The position numbers and the translations under genes were made by a program. 64,000 nucleotides of DNA from Paenibacillus sp. FSL H8-0048 (GTDB lineage Bacteria > Bacillota > Bacilli > Paenibacillales > Paenibacillaceae): assembly GCF_038002825.1 (NCBI RefSeq), contig NZ_JBBODF010000001.1, forward strand, positions 6,510,001 to 6,574,000, given 5' to 3'. The notes below the pieces were generated by a model. The model saw only the letters and a list, made by a program, of their open reading frames with translations. It did no database searches and was not told the DNA's origin. Positions 10,396 to 19,105 of this stretch are shown here, in pieces (positions within the stretch are counted from its first letter, which is position 1; each line of letters starts with the position of its first letter).

Positions 10396-11804
10396 TTATT
10401 AGAACATTGTATAATGTCGCGGAAATGTGCGGAGGAGAGCTGTCCTCATCCGAAGCTAAGGATATAGAGATTCAGGGAGTTGTAACCGACTCGCGCAAAA
10501 TATCGCCGGACTGCCTGTTCGTCCCGCTGGTTGGGGAGAACTTCGACGGCCATCACTATGCGGCCGCTTCGCTGGCGGCGGGAGCTGCCGCTACCCTCTG
10601 GCAGAGGGATAAGGGGCCTGCACCCGCAGGCGGCGGGGTTATACTGGTAGAGGACACTCTAGCGGCACTGCAGAAGCTGTCCTCCGCCTATTTGGCTCAG
10701 GTGGCCCCCCAAGTGGTTGCCGTAACAGGAAGCAACGGCAAGACGACGACCAAGGATATGATTACGGCACTGCTGGAAGTGCAGTACAAGGTACACAAGA
10801 CCCAAGGGAACTTCAACAATCATATCGGCCTGCCGCTTACGATTCTCTCCATGGACAGTGATGTGGAGATCGCTGTGCTGGAGATGGGCATGAGCTCACG
10901 GGGAGAGATCGCCCTGCTGTCTCTGCTCGCTTCTCCTGACGTAGCGGTGATTACCAATGTCGGCGAATCCCATCTGCTCCAGCTTGGCTCCCGCAAGGAG
11001 ATTGCAAGAGCGAAGCTGGAGATTGTGGACGGACTTCAGCCGGGCGGGCTGCTGATCTATAACGGCGATGAGCCGCTGCTTGCCGAGGTTCTGGCAGAGC
11101 CGGGCTTCCGCACGCCTGAAGGGCTGCAGACCTTCCGCTTCGGGCAGTCGGCTGACAATGATGACTATCCGACCGGCCTGATGACACACAGCGCGGGGAT
11201 GACGTTTACCTCGCTGCGGCACGGGGAGCGTGCCTTTACCCTTCCGCTGCCCGGACAGCACAATGTAATTAATGCGCTTGCTGCGCTTGCAGTGGCGCGT
11301 CATTATAAGGTGACGGATGAGAATATGGCAGAAGGACTAAGCAGCCTCAAGCTGACTGGAATGCGGATTGAGGTTGTTCAGGCGGCCAGCGGACTGGTTC
11401 TGCTGAATGATGCCTATAATGCCAGTCCCACCTCGATGAGAGCGGCGATTGATGTGCTGCAGTCCATGAAATGCAGCGGCCGCAGAATCGCGGTGCTGGG
11501 GGACATGCTGGAACTCGGGCCGGAGGAGCTGGAGTTCCACCGGCAGATCGGCAGCTATCTCGATCCGGCGCTGACGGATGATGTATTCACCTTCGGTCCG
11601 CTGTCGGCGCAGCTTGCGGCGGCGGCCTCGGAGCGGTTCGAGGCCGGGCATATCTTTGCTTTTACGGATAAAGAAGCCTTGATCGATGCCTTGAATGCGA
11701 AGTGCGGCAATGACGATGTTGTGTTGTTCAAAGCATCCAGAGGGATGCGGCTGGAGGAAGTGCTGAAGCGTTTGAAAGAACATTCTGAAGCGAATGCTAA
11801 CTAA
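10392..11804 (+). CDS. murF: MurF, UDP-MurNAc-tripeptide D-alanyl-D-alanine ligase
   Basis: It adds D-Ala-D-Ala to complete the UDP-MurNAc-pentapeptide. The N-terminal substrate domain (SDSRK-like block TDSRKISPDCLFVPL), the ATP P-loop TGSNGKTTTKD at 112-122 and the C-terminal NDAYNASPTSM block are typical. The TTG start overlaps the murE stop codon by 4 nt (TTGA), a translational coupling arrangement. Its 470 residues match the family. The gene order murE-murF-mraY-murD is the standard one. Confidence 0.96.
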   Translation: MIIRTLYNVAEMCGGELSSSEAKDIEIQGVVTDSRKISPDCLFVPLVGENFDGHHYAAASLAAGAAATLWQRDKGPAPAGGGVILVEDTLAALQKLSSAYLAQVAPQVVAVTGSNGKTTTKDMITALLEVQYKVHKTQGNFNNHIGLPLTILSMDSDVEIAVLEMGMSSRGEIALLSLLASPDVAVITNVGESHLLQLGSRKEIARAKLEIVDGLQPGGLLIYNGDEPLLAEVLAEPGFRTPEGLQTFRFGQSADNDDYPTGLMTHSAGMTFTSLRHGERAFTLPLPGQHNVINALAALAVARHYKVTDENMAEGLSSLKLTGMRIEVVQAASGLVLLNDAYNASPTSMRAAIDVLQSMKCSGRRIAVLGDMLELGPEELEFHRQIGSYLDPALTDDVFTFGPLSAQLAAAASERFEAGHIFAFTDKEALIDALNAKCGNDDVVLFKASRGMRLEEVLKRLKEHSEANAN

Positions 11805-11819
11805 AGGAGGGGTGTACCC

Positions 11820-12785
11820 ATGGATTATCAATTACTTCTGCTGACTATTGCTGTGTCCTTTATCCTTGCGGTCATTGCCGCTCCGCTGATCATACCGCTG
11901 CTGCGCCGGCTTAAGCTGGGGCAGCAGGTTCGTGACGACGGGCCCCAGACCCATCTGAAAAAGGCGGGAACCCCGACCATGGGCGGCGTAATTATCATGG
12001 TCGCGTTCACGCTGTCTTTTCTGAAATTCTCGGTCATTAATTCGGACTTCTATGTACTGCTGGCCGCTACGCTGGGCTATGGACTCATTGGATTCCTGGA
12101 TGATTATATCAAAATTGTGTTCAAGCGCTCCCTAGGCCTTACGGCGCGGCAGAAGCTGCTGGGCCAGCTGCTGGTTGGCGTCGTGCTCAGCGTTCTGCTG
12201 ATCTCGGCCGGACATCTTACGAATATCAGCGTTCCGGGAACCTCCTTCAGCTTCGACTGGGGCCCCTGGTTCTATTATCCGTTCATTGTGCTGATGATGA
12301 TGGCGGTTACGAATGCTGTTAACTTCACGGACGGCGTGGATGGTCTGCTGTCAGGCGTAAGCGCGATTGCGCTCGCTGCCTTCGCGGTGGTAGCCATGCA
12401 GGCCACCTCGATTGCCGCTGGTGTCTGTGCGGCTGCGATGATTGGCGCAGTGCTTGGCTTTCTCGTATTCAATGCCCATCCTGCCAAGGTGTTCATGGGC
12501 GATTTCGGCTCCTTCGGGATCGGCGGGGCGATTGGCGCGATTGCTATTGTCACCAAGACCGAGCTGCTTTTTGTGGTAATCGGCGGAGTCTTCGTGGTTG
12601 AAATGCTGTCTGTAATTATTCAGGTTGCTTCGTTTAAGACACGCGGCAAACGGGTATTCAGAATGAGCCCGATCCATCATCACTTTGAGCTGGGCGGCTG
12701 GTCGGAGTGGCGTGTAGTCGTCTCCTTCTGGGCGGTGGGCCTTGTGCTGGCGGCAGCTGGACTATATCTCATCAAGGGGTTGTAA
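11820..12785 (+). CDS. mraY: MraY, phospho-MurNAc-pentapeptide transferase
   Basis: This integral membrane enzyme transfers phospho-MurNAc-pentapeptide to undecaprenyl phosphate, forming lipid I. It has about ten hydrophobic helices. Hallmarks are KKAGTPTMGG near the N-terminus, FLDDYIK, NAVNFTDGVDGL and the cytoplasmic loop SPIHHHFELGGWSEWRVV near the end. Its 321 residues are typical. AAAGGAGG gives a strong ribosome site just before the ATG. Confidence 0.97.
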   Translation: MDYQLLLLTIAVSFILAVIAAPLIIPLLRRLKLGQQVRDDGPQTHLKKAGTPTMGGVIIMVAFTLSFLKFSVINSDFYVLLAATLGYGLIGFLDDYIKIVFKRSLGLTARQKLLGQLLVGVVLSVLLISAGHLTNISVPGTSFSFDWGPWFYYPFIVLMMMAVTNAVNFTDGVDGLLSGVSAIALAAFAVVAMQATSIAAGVCAAAMIGAVLGFLVFNAHPAKVFMGDFGSFGIGGAIGAIAIVTKTELLFVVIGGVFVVEMLSVIIQVASFKTRGKRVFRMSPIHHHFELGGWSEWRVVVSFWAVGLVLAAAGLYLIKGL

Positions 12786-12788
12786 CGA

Positions 12789-14210
12789 ATGAAACATCCG
12801 GATCTGTACCGTGGTCAAGAGGTGGTTGTCCTGGGGCTCGCCAAAAGCGGCGTCCAGGTGGCCAAGGTGCTGCATGAACACGGCGCTGTGGTGACGGTCA
12901 ATGATAAAAAGGAAAGAGATCAGAGTCCCGAAGCTTCCGAACTGGAATCTTTGGGAATTTCTGTTATATGCGGCGGGCATCCGGAGAGTCTGATCCACGA
13001 GGGAGTGGAGCTGCTTGTCAAGAATCCGGGGATTCCTTATTCGGTTGCTCCGGTACAGCAGGCGCTGGAGCTGGGGATTGAGGTGGTGACCGAGGTAGAG
13101 GTCGCGTATCACCTCTGCGCTGCCCCGATGATCGGCATCACCGGCTCTAACGGCAAGACCACCACAACGACCTGGGTGGGCCATATGCTGGAAGCAGCGG
13201 GGATGCGGCCCATTGTGGCCGGGAATATAGGAACACCGCTCTCCCAGGCCGCACAGGAGGCTGACGCGGACAACTGGATGGTGGTCGAGCTAAGCAGCTT
13301 CCAGCTGAAGGGCACGGAAGCGTTCCGGCCAAAGATTGCTGCCCTGCTGAATGTCGCGGAGACCCACCTCGACTACCATGGGGGCATGGAGGATTATGTA
13401 GCCTCCAAATCCAAGCTGTTCGCGAATCAGGGACCGGAGGATACCGCTGTGCTGAACTGGGATGATCCGGTCTGCCGCGAACTGGTGCCCTATCTTAAGG
13501 CGGGTATTCTGCCCTTCTCCATGAACGAGGAGCTGGTGCAGGGCATCTTCGTCCGCCCGTCCTACGTGGCGGATACGGTAGACGAGCTGAAGCGGGTCAT
13601 TATCTACCGCGATTACACCGAGAGCGAGACTGAAATAGCAGATGTCGATTCTATCGGACTTCCCGGCCGCTTCAATGTGGGAAATGCGCTGGCTGCCTGC
13701 GGCATTGCCATTGCCGCAGGGGCGGACCCGGCGGTGCTGGGCCCGGTGCTGGCTTCCTTCCGCGGGGTGGAGCACAGGCTGGAGTATGTAACAGATAAGG
13801 CAGGGGCCGCCTATTATAACAATTCCAAGGCTACCAATTCCAAAGCTACCTCCATGGCGCTGGCCTCCTTCCGGAAGCCGGTCATTCTTATTGCCGGGGG
13901 CCTGGACCGCGGCTCGGATTATATGGAGCTGCTGCCTGTCCTTGGAGAGAATGTCAAAGCCCTGGTGGCGCTTGGGCAGACCCGGGACAAGCTGGCGGCT
14001 GTAGCCCGGCTGGCAGGAGTAAAGACGGTGATCTCCGTCGATAATGGGGAGAGTGCCGCTGCTGTGCTGGAGCAGGCTGTGCGGGAGGCTTCGGCCCTGG
14101 CGGAAGCCGGGGATGTAGTTCTTCTGTCCCCTGCCTGTGCCAGCTGGGATATGTTTACCTCCTATGAGGAGCGCGGGCGTATTTTTAAAGAGGCGGTGCA
14201 TAACCTTTAA
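12789..14210 (+). CDS. murD: MurD, UDP-MurNAc-L-alanine:D-glutamate ligase
   Basis: It adds D-glutamate to UDP-MurNAc-L-Ala. It has an N-terminal Rossmann-like domain (VVVLGLAKSG), the ATP P-loop GITGSNGKTTTT at 116-127, the ELSSFQL block and a C-terminal ligase domain with NNSKATN and LIAGGLDRG. Its 473 residues are typical. The start is 3 nt after the mraY stop, so the two genes are tightly coupled. Confidence 0.97.
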   Translation: MKHPDLYRGQEVVVLGLAKSGVQVAKVLHEHGAVVTVNDKKERDQSPEASELESLGISVICGGHPESLIHEGVELLVKNPGIPYSVAPVQQALELGIEVVTEVEVAYHLCAAPMIGITGSNGKTTTTTWVGHMLEAAGMRPIVAGNIGTPLSQAAQEADADNWMVVELSSFQLKGTEAFRPKIAALLNVAETHLDYHGGMEDYVASKSKLFANQGPEDTAVLNWDDPVCRELVPYLKAGILPFSMNEELVQGIFVRPSYVADTVDELKRVIIYRDYTESETEIADVDSIGLPGRFNVGNALAACGIAIAAGADPAVLGPVLASFRGVEHRLEYVTDKAGAAYYNNSKATNSKATSMALASFRKPVILIAGGLDRGSDYMELLPVLGENVKALVALGQTRDKLAAVARLAGVKTVISVDNGESAAAVLEQAVREASALAEAGDVVLLSPACASWDMFTSYEERGRIFKEAVHNL

Positions 14211-14259
14211 GTAGGGGGGTGGATAAGCCCCTACTACGGATGCAAGAGGTGTGCTCCTG

Positions 14260-15357
14260 ATGAACAAATCCCGTCATGCGCCCGATATCTGGCTGCTGCT
14301 TCCGATACTGGCTTTGCTGGCTATCGGTATGGTAATGGTATACAGTGCCGGGTCCGTTCTGGGCTTCCGCAATTATGGCGATTCGTTTTATTTTGTCAAA
14401 AGACAGATGCTGTTCGCAGGCCTCGGCCTCATCGCGATGTTCATTACGGCGAACACCGATTATCTGGTGCTGAAAAGGTTCGCCCGGCCGCTCCTGCTCG
14501 TGTGCTTCGCCCTGCTGGTGCTGGTGCTGATCCCCGGCATCGGCGTGGTGCGCGGCGGTGCACGCAGCTGGCTCGGCATCAGCTCCTTCGGGATTCAGCC
14601 CTCGGAGTTCATGAAGATGGGGATGATCCTCTTCCTGGCCAAATGGCTTGGAACCGAGGAGTATGACATCTCCAGCTTCATGCGCGGGCTGCTTCCGCCG
14701 CTTGCGCTGATCGGCTCCGCATTCGCACTGATTATGCTTCAGCCGGATCTCGGTACAGGCACTGTCATGTTCGGCGCAGCCATGATGATGGTCTTCACAG
14801 CGGGGGCGCGGATGAAGCATCTGCTCTCCCTCGGTGCGCTGGGGCTGGCCGGGTTCGCCGGACTCATTGCCGCTGCGCCTTACCGGCTGCAGCGGATTAC
14901 CGCCTTTCTGGACCCCTGGTCCGATCCGCTGGGTGCGGGTTATCAGATCATCCAGTCACTCTATGCGGTGGGGCCCGGCGGGCTGGGCGGACTGGGCTTC
15001 GGGATGAGCCGGCAAAAATACAGCTACGTCCCGGAGCCGCAGACTGATTTTATTTTCTCTATCTTGGCCGAGGAGCTGGGGTTCATCGGGGGGCTTGCTG
15101 TGCTGCTGCTGTTCCTGCTGCTGATCTGGCGCGGAATGAAGGTAGCCATGAGCCTGCCGGACCGCTTCGGCAGTTATCTTGCTGTAGGCATAGTATGTAT
15201 GGTTGCGGTTCAGGTGGTCATCAACATCGGTGTGGTGATCGGTCTGATTCCGGTAACCGGCATCACGCTTCCGCTGATCAGCTATGGCGGCTCATCACTC
15301 ACTCTGATGCTCACAGCTCTTGGCATTCTGCTTAATTTATCCCGTTATGCGAGGTGA
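14260..15357 (+). CDS. spoVE: SpoVE/FtsW, SEDS peptidoglycan polymerase
   Basis: This multispanning SEDS glycosyltransferase polymerises lipid II. The 365-residue form with about ten membrane helices carries QPSEFMKMGMI, QPDLGTGTVM, QSLYAVGPGG, EPQTDFIFSILAEELGF and SYGGSSLTLML, and aligns along its length with B. subtilis SpoVE as I remember it. Its place between murD and murG is the spoVE position, and spoVD nearby would be its partner in cortex synthesis. A role in vegetative septation (FtsW) is possible, since no second SEDS gene is in view. ATG 14260 is chosen, 9 nt after AGAGGT; the GTG at 14251 sits on that site. Confidence 0.92.
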   Translation: MNKSRHAPDIWLLLPILALLAIGMVMVYSAGSVLGFRNYGDSFYFVKRQMLFAGLGLIAMFITANTDYLVLKRFARPLLLVCFALLVLVLIPGIGVVRGGARSWLGISSFGIQPSEFMKMGMILFLAKWLGTEEYDISSFMRGLLPPLALIGSAFALIMLQPDLGTGTVMFGAAMMMVFTAGARMKHLLSLGALGLAGFAGLIAAAPYRLQRITAFLDPWSDPLGAGYQIIQSLYAVGPGGLGGLGFGMSRQKYSYVPEPQTDFIFSILAEELGFIGGLAVLLLFLLLIWRGMKVAMSLPDRFGSYLAVGIVCMVAVQVVINIGVVIGLIPVTGITLPLISYGGSSLTLMLTALGILLNLSRYAR

Positions 15358-15362
15358 AAGAC

Positions 15363-16478
15363 ATGCGTATTGTACTTAGCGGCGGCGGCACGGGTGGACA
15401 TATCTATCCTGCCGTAGCCGTAGCCAGACAACTGGAATCCGAAGATGCGGATTCTGTCTTCCTGTATATCGGAGGCAAGCGGGGTCTGGAGAGCAAGCTG
15501 GTTCCCCAGGAGAATCTGCCTTTCCAGTCCATTGATATTACAGGCTTCCGCCGCAAGCTGTCGATAGATAATGTGAAGACGGTTATGCGGTTCCTTAAGG
15601 GGGTCAAAGCCTCCAAGGCCATGCTGCGCGAGTTCAAGCCTGATGTGGTTGTCGGTACCGGGGGGTATGTCTGCGGACCTGTTGTGTATGCAGCCTCCCG
15701 GCTCGGCATCCCGACGCTGATCCATGAACAGAATGCAATTCCGGGACTGACCAACCGTTTTCTCAGCCGGTATGCCAGCACAGTCGCGGTGAGCTTTGAA
15801 GGCACAGAGCCGGCTTTTCCCGGGGCCAAAAATGTAATCTATACGGGCAATCCCCGGGCCACTACGGTCATGACGGCGAACCCGCAGCGCGGCTTTGCTT
15901 CACTCGGCATTCCCGAAGGAAGCACGGTGGTGCTGGTTGTCGGAGGAAGCGGAGGAGCCAAGGCGATTAACCGCGCCATGATTGAAATGGCACCATTTGT
16001 GGGTAAGGGTAATGGTGTTCACTATGTGTATGTGACTGGAGAATCTTACTTTGAGGATACCCGCAAAGCGGTACGCGAGCAGCTCGGCGGTATTCCGAAC
16101 TGGCTGCATGTCCTCCCCTATGTTCACAATATGCCTGAGGTGCTGGCCTGCACTTCCCTGATCGTTAACCGGGCCGGCGCCTCTTTTCTTGCAGAGATTA
16201 CCGCGCTTGGCATACCCTCTGTGCTCATTCCGTCTCCCAATGTAACGAACAACCATCAGGAAGCCAACGCCAGAGCGCTGGAAGGTGAAGGGGCGGCAGT
16301 GGTGCTGCTGGAGAAGGACTTAAGCGGCGAGGCGCTGTTCACAGCGGTTCAGAAGATCATCGGAGCGGATACGCTGCGCCATAGCATGTCGGAGGCCTCA
16401 AGGCGCCTGGGCAAAAGAGATTCCGCCTCCCTGGTAGTCAGCGAGCTGCGCAGGCTGGCTGCAGGACGTAAACGCTAG
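15363..16478 (+). CDS. murG: MurG, lipid II synthase (UDP-GlcNAc transferase)
   Basis: This peripheral GT-B glycosyltransferase adds GlcNAc to lipid I at the inner membrane face. The N-terminal GGGTGGHIYPA loop starts at residue 7. GTGGYVCGP, HEQNAIPGLTN and the donor-site block NRAGASFLAEI follow. Its 371 residues are typical. The ATG at 15363 comes after GAGGTGA, which overlaps the spoVE stop codon, so the two are coupled. Confidence 0.97.
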   Translation: MRIVLSGGGTGGHIYPAVAVARQLESEDADSVFLYIGGKRGLESKLVPQENLPFQSIDITGFRRKLSIDNVKTVMRFLKGVKASKAMLREFKPDVVVGTGGYVCGPVVYAASRLGIPTLIHEQNAIPGLTNRFLSRYASTVAVSFEGTEPAFPGAKNVIYTGNPRATTVMTANPQRGFASLGIPEGSTVVLVVGGSGGAKAINRAMIEMAPFVGKGNGVHYVYVTGESYFEDTRKAVREQLGGIPNWLHVLPYVHNMPEVLACTSLIVNRAGASFLAEITALGIPSVLIPSPNVTNNHQEANARALEGEGAAVVLLEKDLSGEALFTAVQKIIGADTLRHSMSEASRRLGKRDSASLVVSELRRLAAGRKR

Positions 16479-16510
16479 AATCCGGGCTTACATTGTCACA
16501 CACACGGGAC

Positions 16511-16535
16511 TCCTAACATAGGATGATCCTATAAT
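16511..16535 (+). promoter_or_regulatory. Candidate murA promoter/operator
   Basis: TCCTA, TAGGAT and ATCCTA occur in alternating orientation (TCCTA-N3-TAGGAT-N-ATCCTA) and run into a perfect -10 hexamer TATAAT at 16530-16535. The -35 region at the expected distance is poor, so an activator or another sigma factor would be needed. This would give murA a promoter of its own within the cluster. Confidence 0.35.
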
Positions 16536-16664
16536 CGTGACAATCACCCAGAGCGCTTCTTGATGTCTGAGCCTTGGAGACGGAATCCGTTCCGGCCCAT
16601 TACGCAGGACAGCGGGGCCAGGAAGTGCTTACGGTGGGTGAGCGGTAATCTCGGAGGTGATACA

Positions 16665-17948
16665 TTGGACAAATTGGTGATTGAGGGTGGAACCCCCCTG
16701 TCAGGCACCATACGTATCCATGGAGCAAAGAATGCGGCACTGCCGATTCTGGCAGCCAGCCTGCTGGCCGAAGGAGTTCACTCACTGCATAATGTGCCGA
16801 AGCTGCTGGACATCGAAACAATGCTGCATATTCTGCAGCGGCTGGGCTGCAGGACAGTGCATGAAGAGGAGACGGTCACCGTAGATACATCCTTTCTCCT
16901 GACCTCTCATGTTCCGGAGGACCTGATGCGGCAGATGAGATCCTCCATATTCCTGATGGGCCCGCTTTTGGCCAAGTTCGGGGAAGTGACGATCTATCAG
17001 CCGGGGGGCTGTGCCATCGGTGAGCGCAAGATCGACCTTCACCTGCATGGCCTCAAGCTGCTCGGGGCAGAGATTGAGGAGACGGGCGGCCGGATCTGCT
17101 GCCGGGCTGCCGGCTTGAGAGGCTGTGATATTCATCTGGATTATCCCAGCGTAGGCGCCACGGAGAATATCATGATGGCCGCCGCCATGGCTGAGGGCAC
17201 GACCACTATCTCCGGGGCAGCGAGAGAGCCGGAAATCCAGGATCTGCAGAACTTCCTCAATGCGATGGGGGCACAAATTATCGGCGCAGGGACCGATACG
17301 ATCACCATTCAGGGTGTCCGCAAGCTCCATGCCTGCAGCTATGAGGTGATCCCCGACCGGATTGTTGCCGGAACCGTGATGATTGCCGCCGCCGCCACAC
17401 GGGGAAATGTCACACTGACCCACACCAATGCAGGACATTTGACCTCCCTGATCCACATCCTTAGGCGCGCCGGTGTTCAAATAACAGTATGCAATGATAT
17501 AATTAATATCAGCTGCATGGGACGTCCCCGTGCAGTTGAGCGTATTGTTACCTCTCCGTACCCATCTTTTCCTACAGACCTGCAATCCCAGGTTATGGTT
17601 CTATTGTCCCTGGCGGAAGGATTCAGTGTAATCAAGGAAACGGTTTTTGAGGGGCGCTTCAAGCACGTGGAGGAGATGGCCCGGATGGGAGCGGATATCT
17701 CTATTGATATGAGCAGGGCCTTCATACGCGGCGTTCAGCGGTTGTATGGAGCCACGGTTGAGGCCACTGACCTGCGGGCCGGAGCTGCCTTGGTAATCGC
17801 CGGGCTGGCTGCTCAGGGAACGACTATTGTTGAGCAGGCGCATCATATTGACCGGGGATATGACGGCATCGAATTATTGTTTCAAAAGCTGGGGGCGCGC
17901 ATTACCCGCAAGGTGCCTGTGCCTGACCCGCTGGATTTGGCCAATTAA
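16665..17948 (+). CDS. murA: MurA, UDP-GlcNAc 1-carboxyvinyltransferase
   Basis: It catalyses the first committed step of peptidoglycan synthesis, transfer of enolpyruvate from PEP to UDP-GlcNAc. From the TTG at 16665 the protein has 427 residues. It carries the catalytic Lys22-Asn23 pair (GAKNAALP) and Cys116 in the PGGCAIGER loop, the residue alkylated by fosfomycin. The TTG follows GGAGGTGA by 4-7 nt and gives the conserved LDKLVIEGG start; a reading from 16560 adds 35 unrelated residues. The position between murG and divIB is held by murB in B. subtilis, so the cluster has exchanged one early precursor gene for another. Confidence 0.94.
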   Translation: MDKLVIEGGTPLSGTIRIHGAKNAALPILAASLLAEGVHSLHNVPKLLDIETMLHILQRLGCRTVHEEETVTVDTSFLLTSHVPEDLMRQMRSSIFLMGPLLAKFGEVTIYQPGGCAIGERKIDLHLHGLKLLGAEIEETGGRICCRAAGLRGCDIHLDYPSVGATENIMMAAAMAEGTTTISGAAREPEIQDLQNFLNAMGAQIIGAGTDTITIQGVRKLHACSYEVIPDRIVAGTVMIAAAATRGNVTLTHTNAGHLTSLIHILRRAGVQITVCNDIINISCMGRPRAVERIVTSPYPSFPTDLQSQVMVLLSLAEGFSVIKETVFEGRFKHVEEMARMGADISIDMSRAFIRGVQRLYGATVEATDLRAGAALVIAGLAAQGTTIVEQAHHIDRGYDGIELLFQKLGARITRKVPVPDPLDLAN

Positions 17949-17952
17949 AGCT

Positions 17953-17997
17953 CCCTGTCTCCTTCGGCGTAGCCGTGAGGAAGGAGACAGGGCCTTA
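17953..17997 (+). terminator. Strong hairpin between murA and divIB (weak terminator or attenuator)
   Basis: CCCTGTCTCCTTC pairs perfectly with GAAGGAGACAGGG over 13 bp around a 14-nt loop, followed only by CCTTATTA. The poor T-tract suggests partial termination or mRNA processing rather than a full stop. Confidence 0.5.
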
Positions 17998-18013
17998 TTA
18001 CGGAGATATGAGA

Positions 18014-18778
18014 ATGCCAAAAACGCGAATACCTCTTTTGAAAGAGGACAAGCCTAGCAAGAGAAAAAACCGTAAAATCATCATCATTCTGGCACTGCTG
18101 TTTACTGCGCTGCTGGCTGTAATCTTCTTCCGTTCGTCGATCAGCAAGATTACAGCCATTGAAATGCAGGGGGATAAATATACGTCCCGTGAGCAGCTGC
18201 TGGCTGCAAGCGGCCTGAAGATCGGGGGACAGTTCTTCGCCGTCTCCGGAGATTCTGTGGGGAAGGCGCTGGAGGAGCTGGATACGGTTCAGGAGGCCCA
18301 AGTAAGCAAGAAGTTCCCCGGAGTGGTTACAATTACCGTGAAGGAGTACCCGGCGGTTGCTTATGAGCTGGACCAGGCAGGCGTGCTGGAAGCTATTCTG
18401 TCGAGCGGGGCCGCCGTCTCTGTGACGGATACGGGAATTGCTGTAGAGAAGCCGATATTGACTAACTGGAAGGCTGAAGACCCTTTTAAGGCCAAGCTGT
18501 GCCAGGCGCTGGCTGGAATTCCGAATGAGCTGACCAGTGATATATCGGAGATTGTACCTTCCCCGACGTTGTCTTTTCCGGACCGGATTAAGCTCTATAC
18601 ACGTTCACGGTTTGAGGTCATAACGGCGATTTCGCTGCTCAAGGATAAAGTAGGCTATTTGAATCAGGTGATTCATACGGAGGAGCCGGGACTGATCAAA
18701 ATGCTGGAGGCGGACTCCTATGTTCCGTTCCATACCGAAGCCGGGGACACCGGGGAAGACGCAGATGCGGGGGAGTAA
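18014..18778 (+). CDS. divIB: DivIB/FtsQ, cell division protein
   Basis: This bitopic division protein has a basic N-terminus, one membrane helix (about residues 20-40) and an external POTRA domain beginning at SKITAIEMQGDKYTSREQLL, then the beta domain and an acidic tail (EAGDTGEDADAGE). It works with FtsL and DivIC to regulate septal synthesis. From the ATG at 18014 (6 nt after GGAGAT) it has 254 residues; ATG 18008 is an in-frame alternative. The order murA-divIB-ftsA lacks the B. subtilis ylxW/ylxX/sbp genes. Confidence 0.9.
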   Translation: MPKTRIPLLKEDKPSKRKNRKIIIILALLFTALLAVIFFRSSISKITAIEMQGDKYTSREQLLAASGLKIGGQFFAVSGDSVGKALEELDTVQEAQVSKKFPGVVTITVKEYPAVAYELDQAGVLEAILSSGAAVSVTDTGIAVEKPILTNWKAEDPFKAKLCQALAGIPNELTSDISEIVPSPTLSFPDRIKLYTRSRFEVITAISLLKDKVGYLNQVIHTEEPGLIKMLEADSYVPFHTEAGDTGEDADAGE

Positions 18779-19105
18779 ATAGTCCCTACTAATAGGGCGG
18801 AAAAAATGCTACAATCTGTTTTACGGGTAATAAGCAATATCCCTCTTTTTTCTGCGGATTTTTTGAGATGTAATCCAGGATATAGCCGCTGTTCTCTAGT
18901 TTCCACTTGTTTGAATGTCAGGTGCTGATCCCGCTAAGCGGAGGGTGCCTGCCTGCACGTGAATACCTTGTCATATTATTCCTCTCAAAAAATTTGTTGA
19001 AAAAAGAGGGAAAGGATTAGGGATGTTGAATATGTACAGAGATGTTTCCCGCGACCGGGATCAAAGACATGTTTATTATGATTATAACAGGAGGTGCCAT
19101 AGGGC
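18779..19105 (+). other. Gene-free ftsA leader region
   Basis: This 327-nt stretch contains no convincing ORF. It holds an extended -10 (TGCTACAAT, 18807-18815) without a good -35, a short palindrome CCGCTAAGCGG near 18931-18941, and AT-rich sequence before the ftsA ribosome site GGAGGTG. It probably carries the ftsAZ promoters, but I cannot place them firmly. Confidence 0.4.

Noticed and set aside
19013-19031. Possible sigma-H promoter AGGATT...GAAT before ftsA
   Set aside because: Only 11 nt lie between AGGA and GAAT; known sigma-H promoters need about 17.
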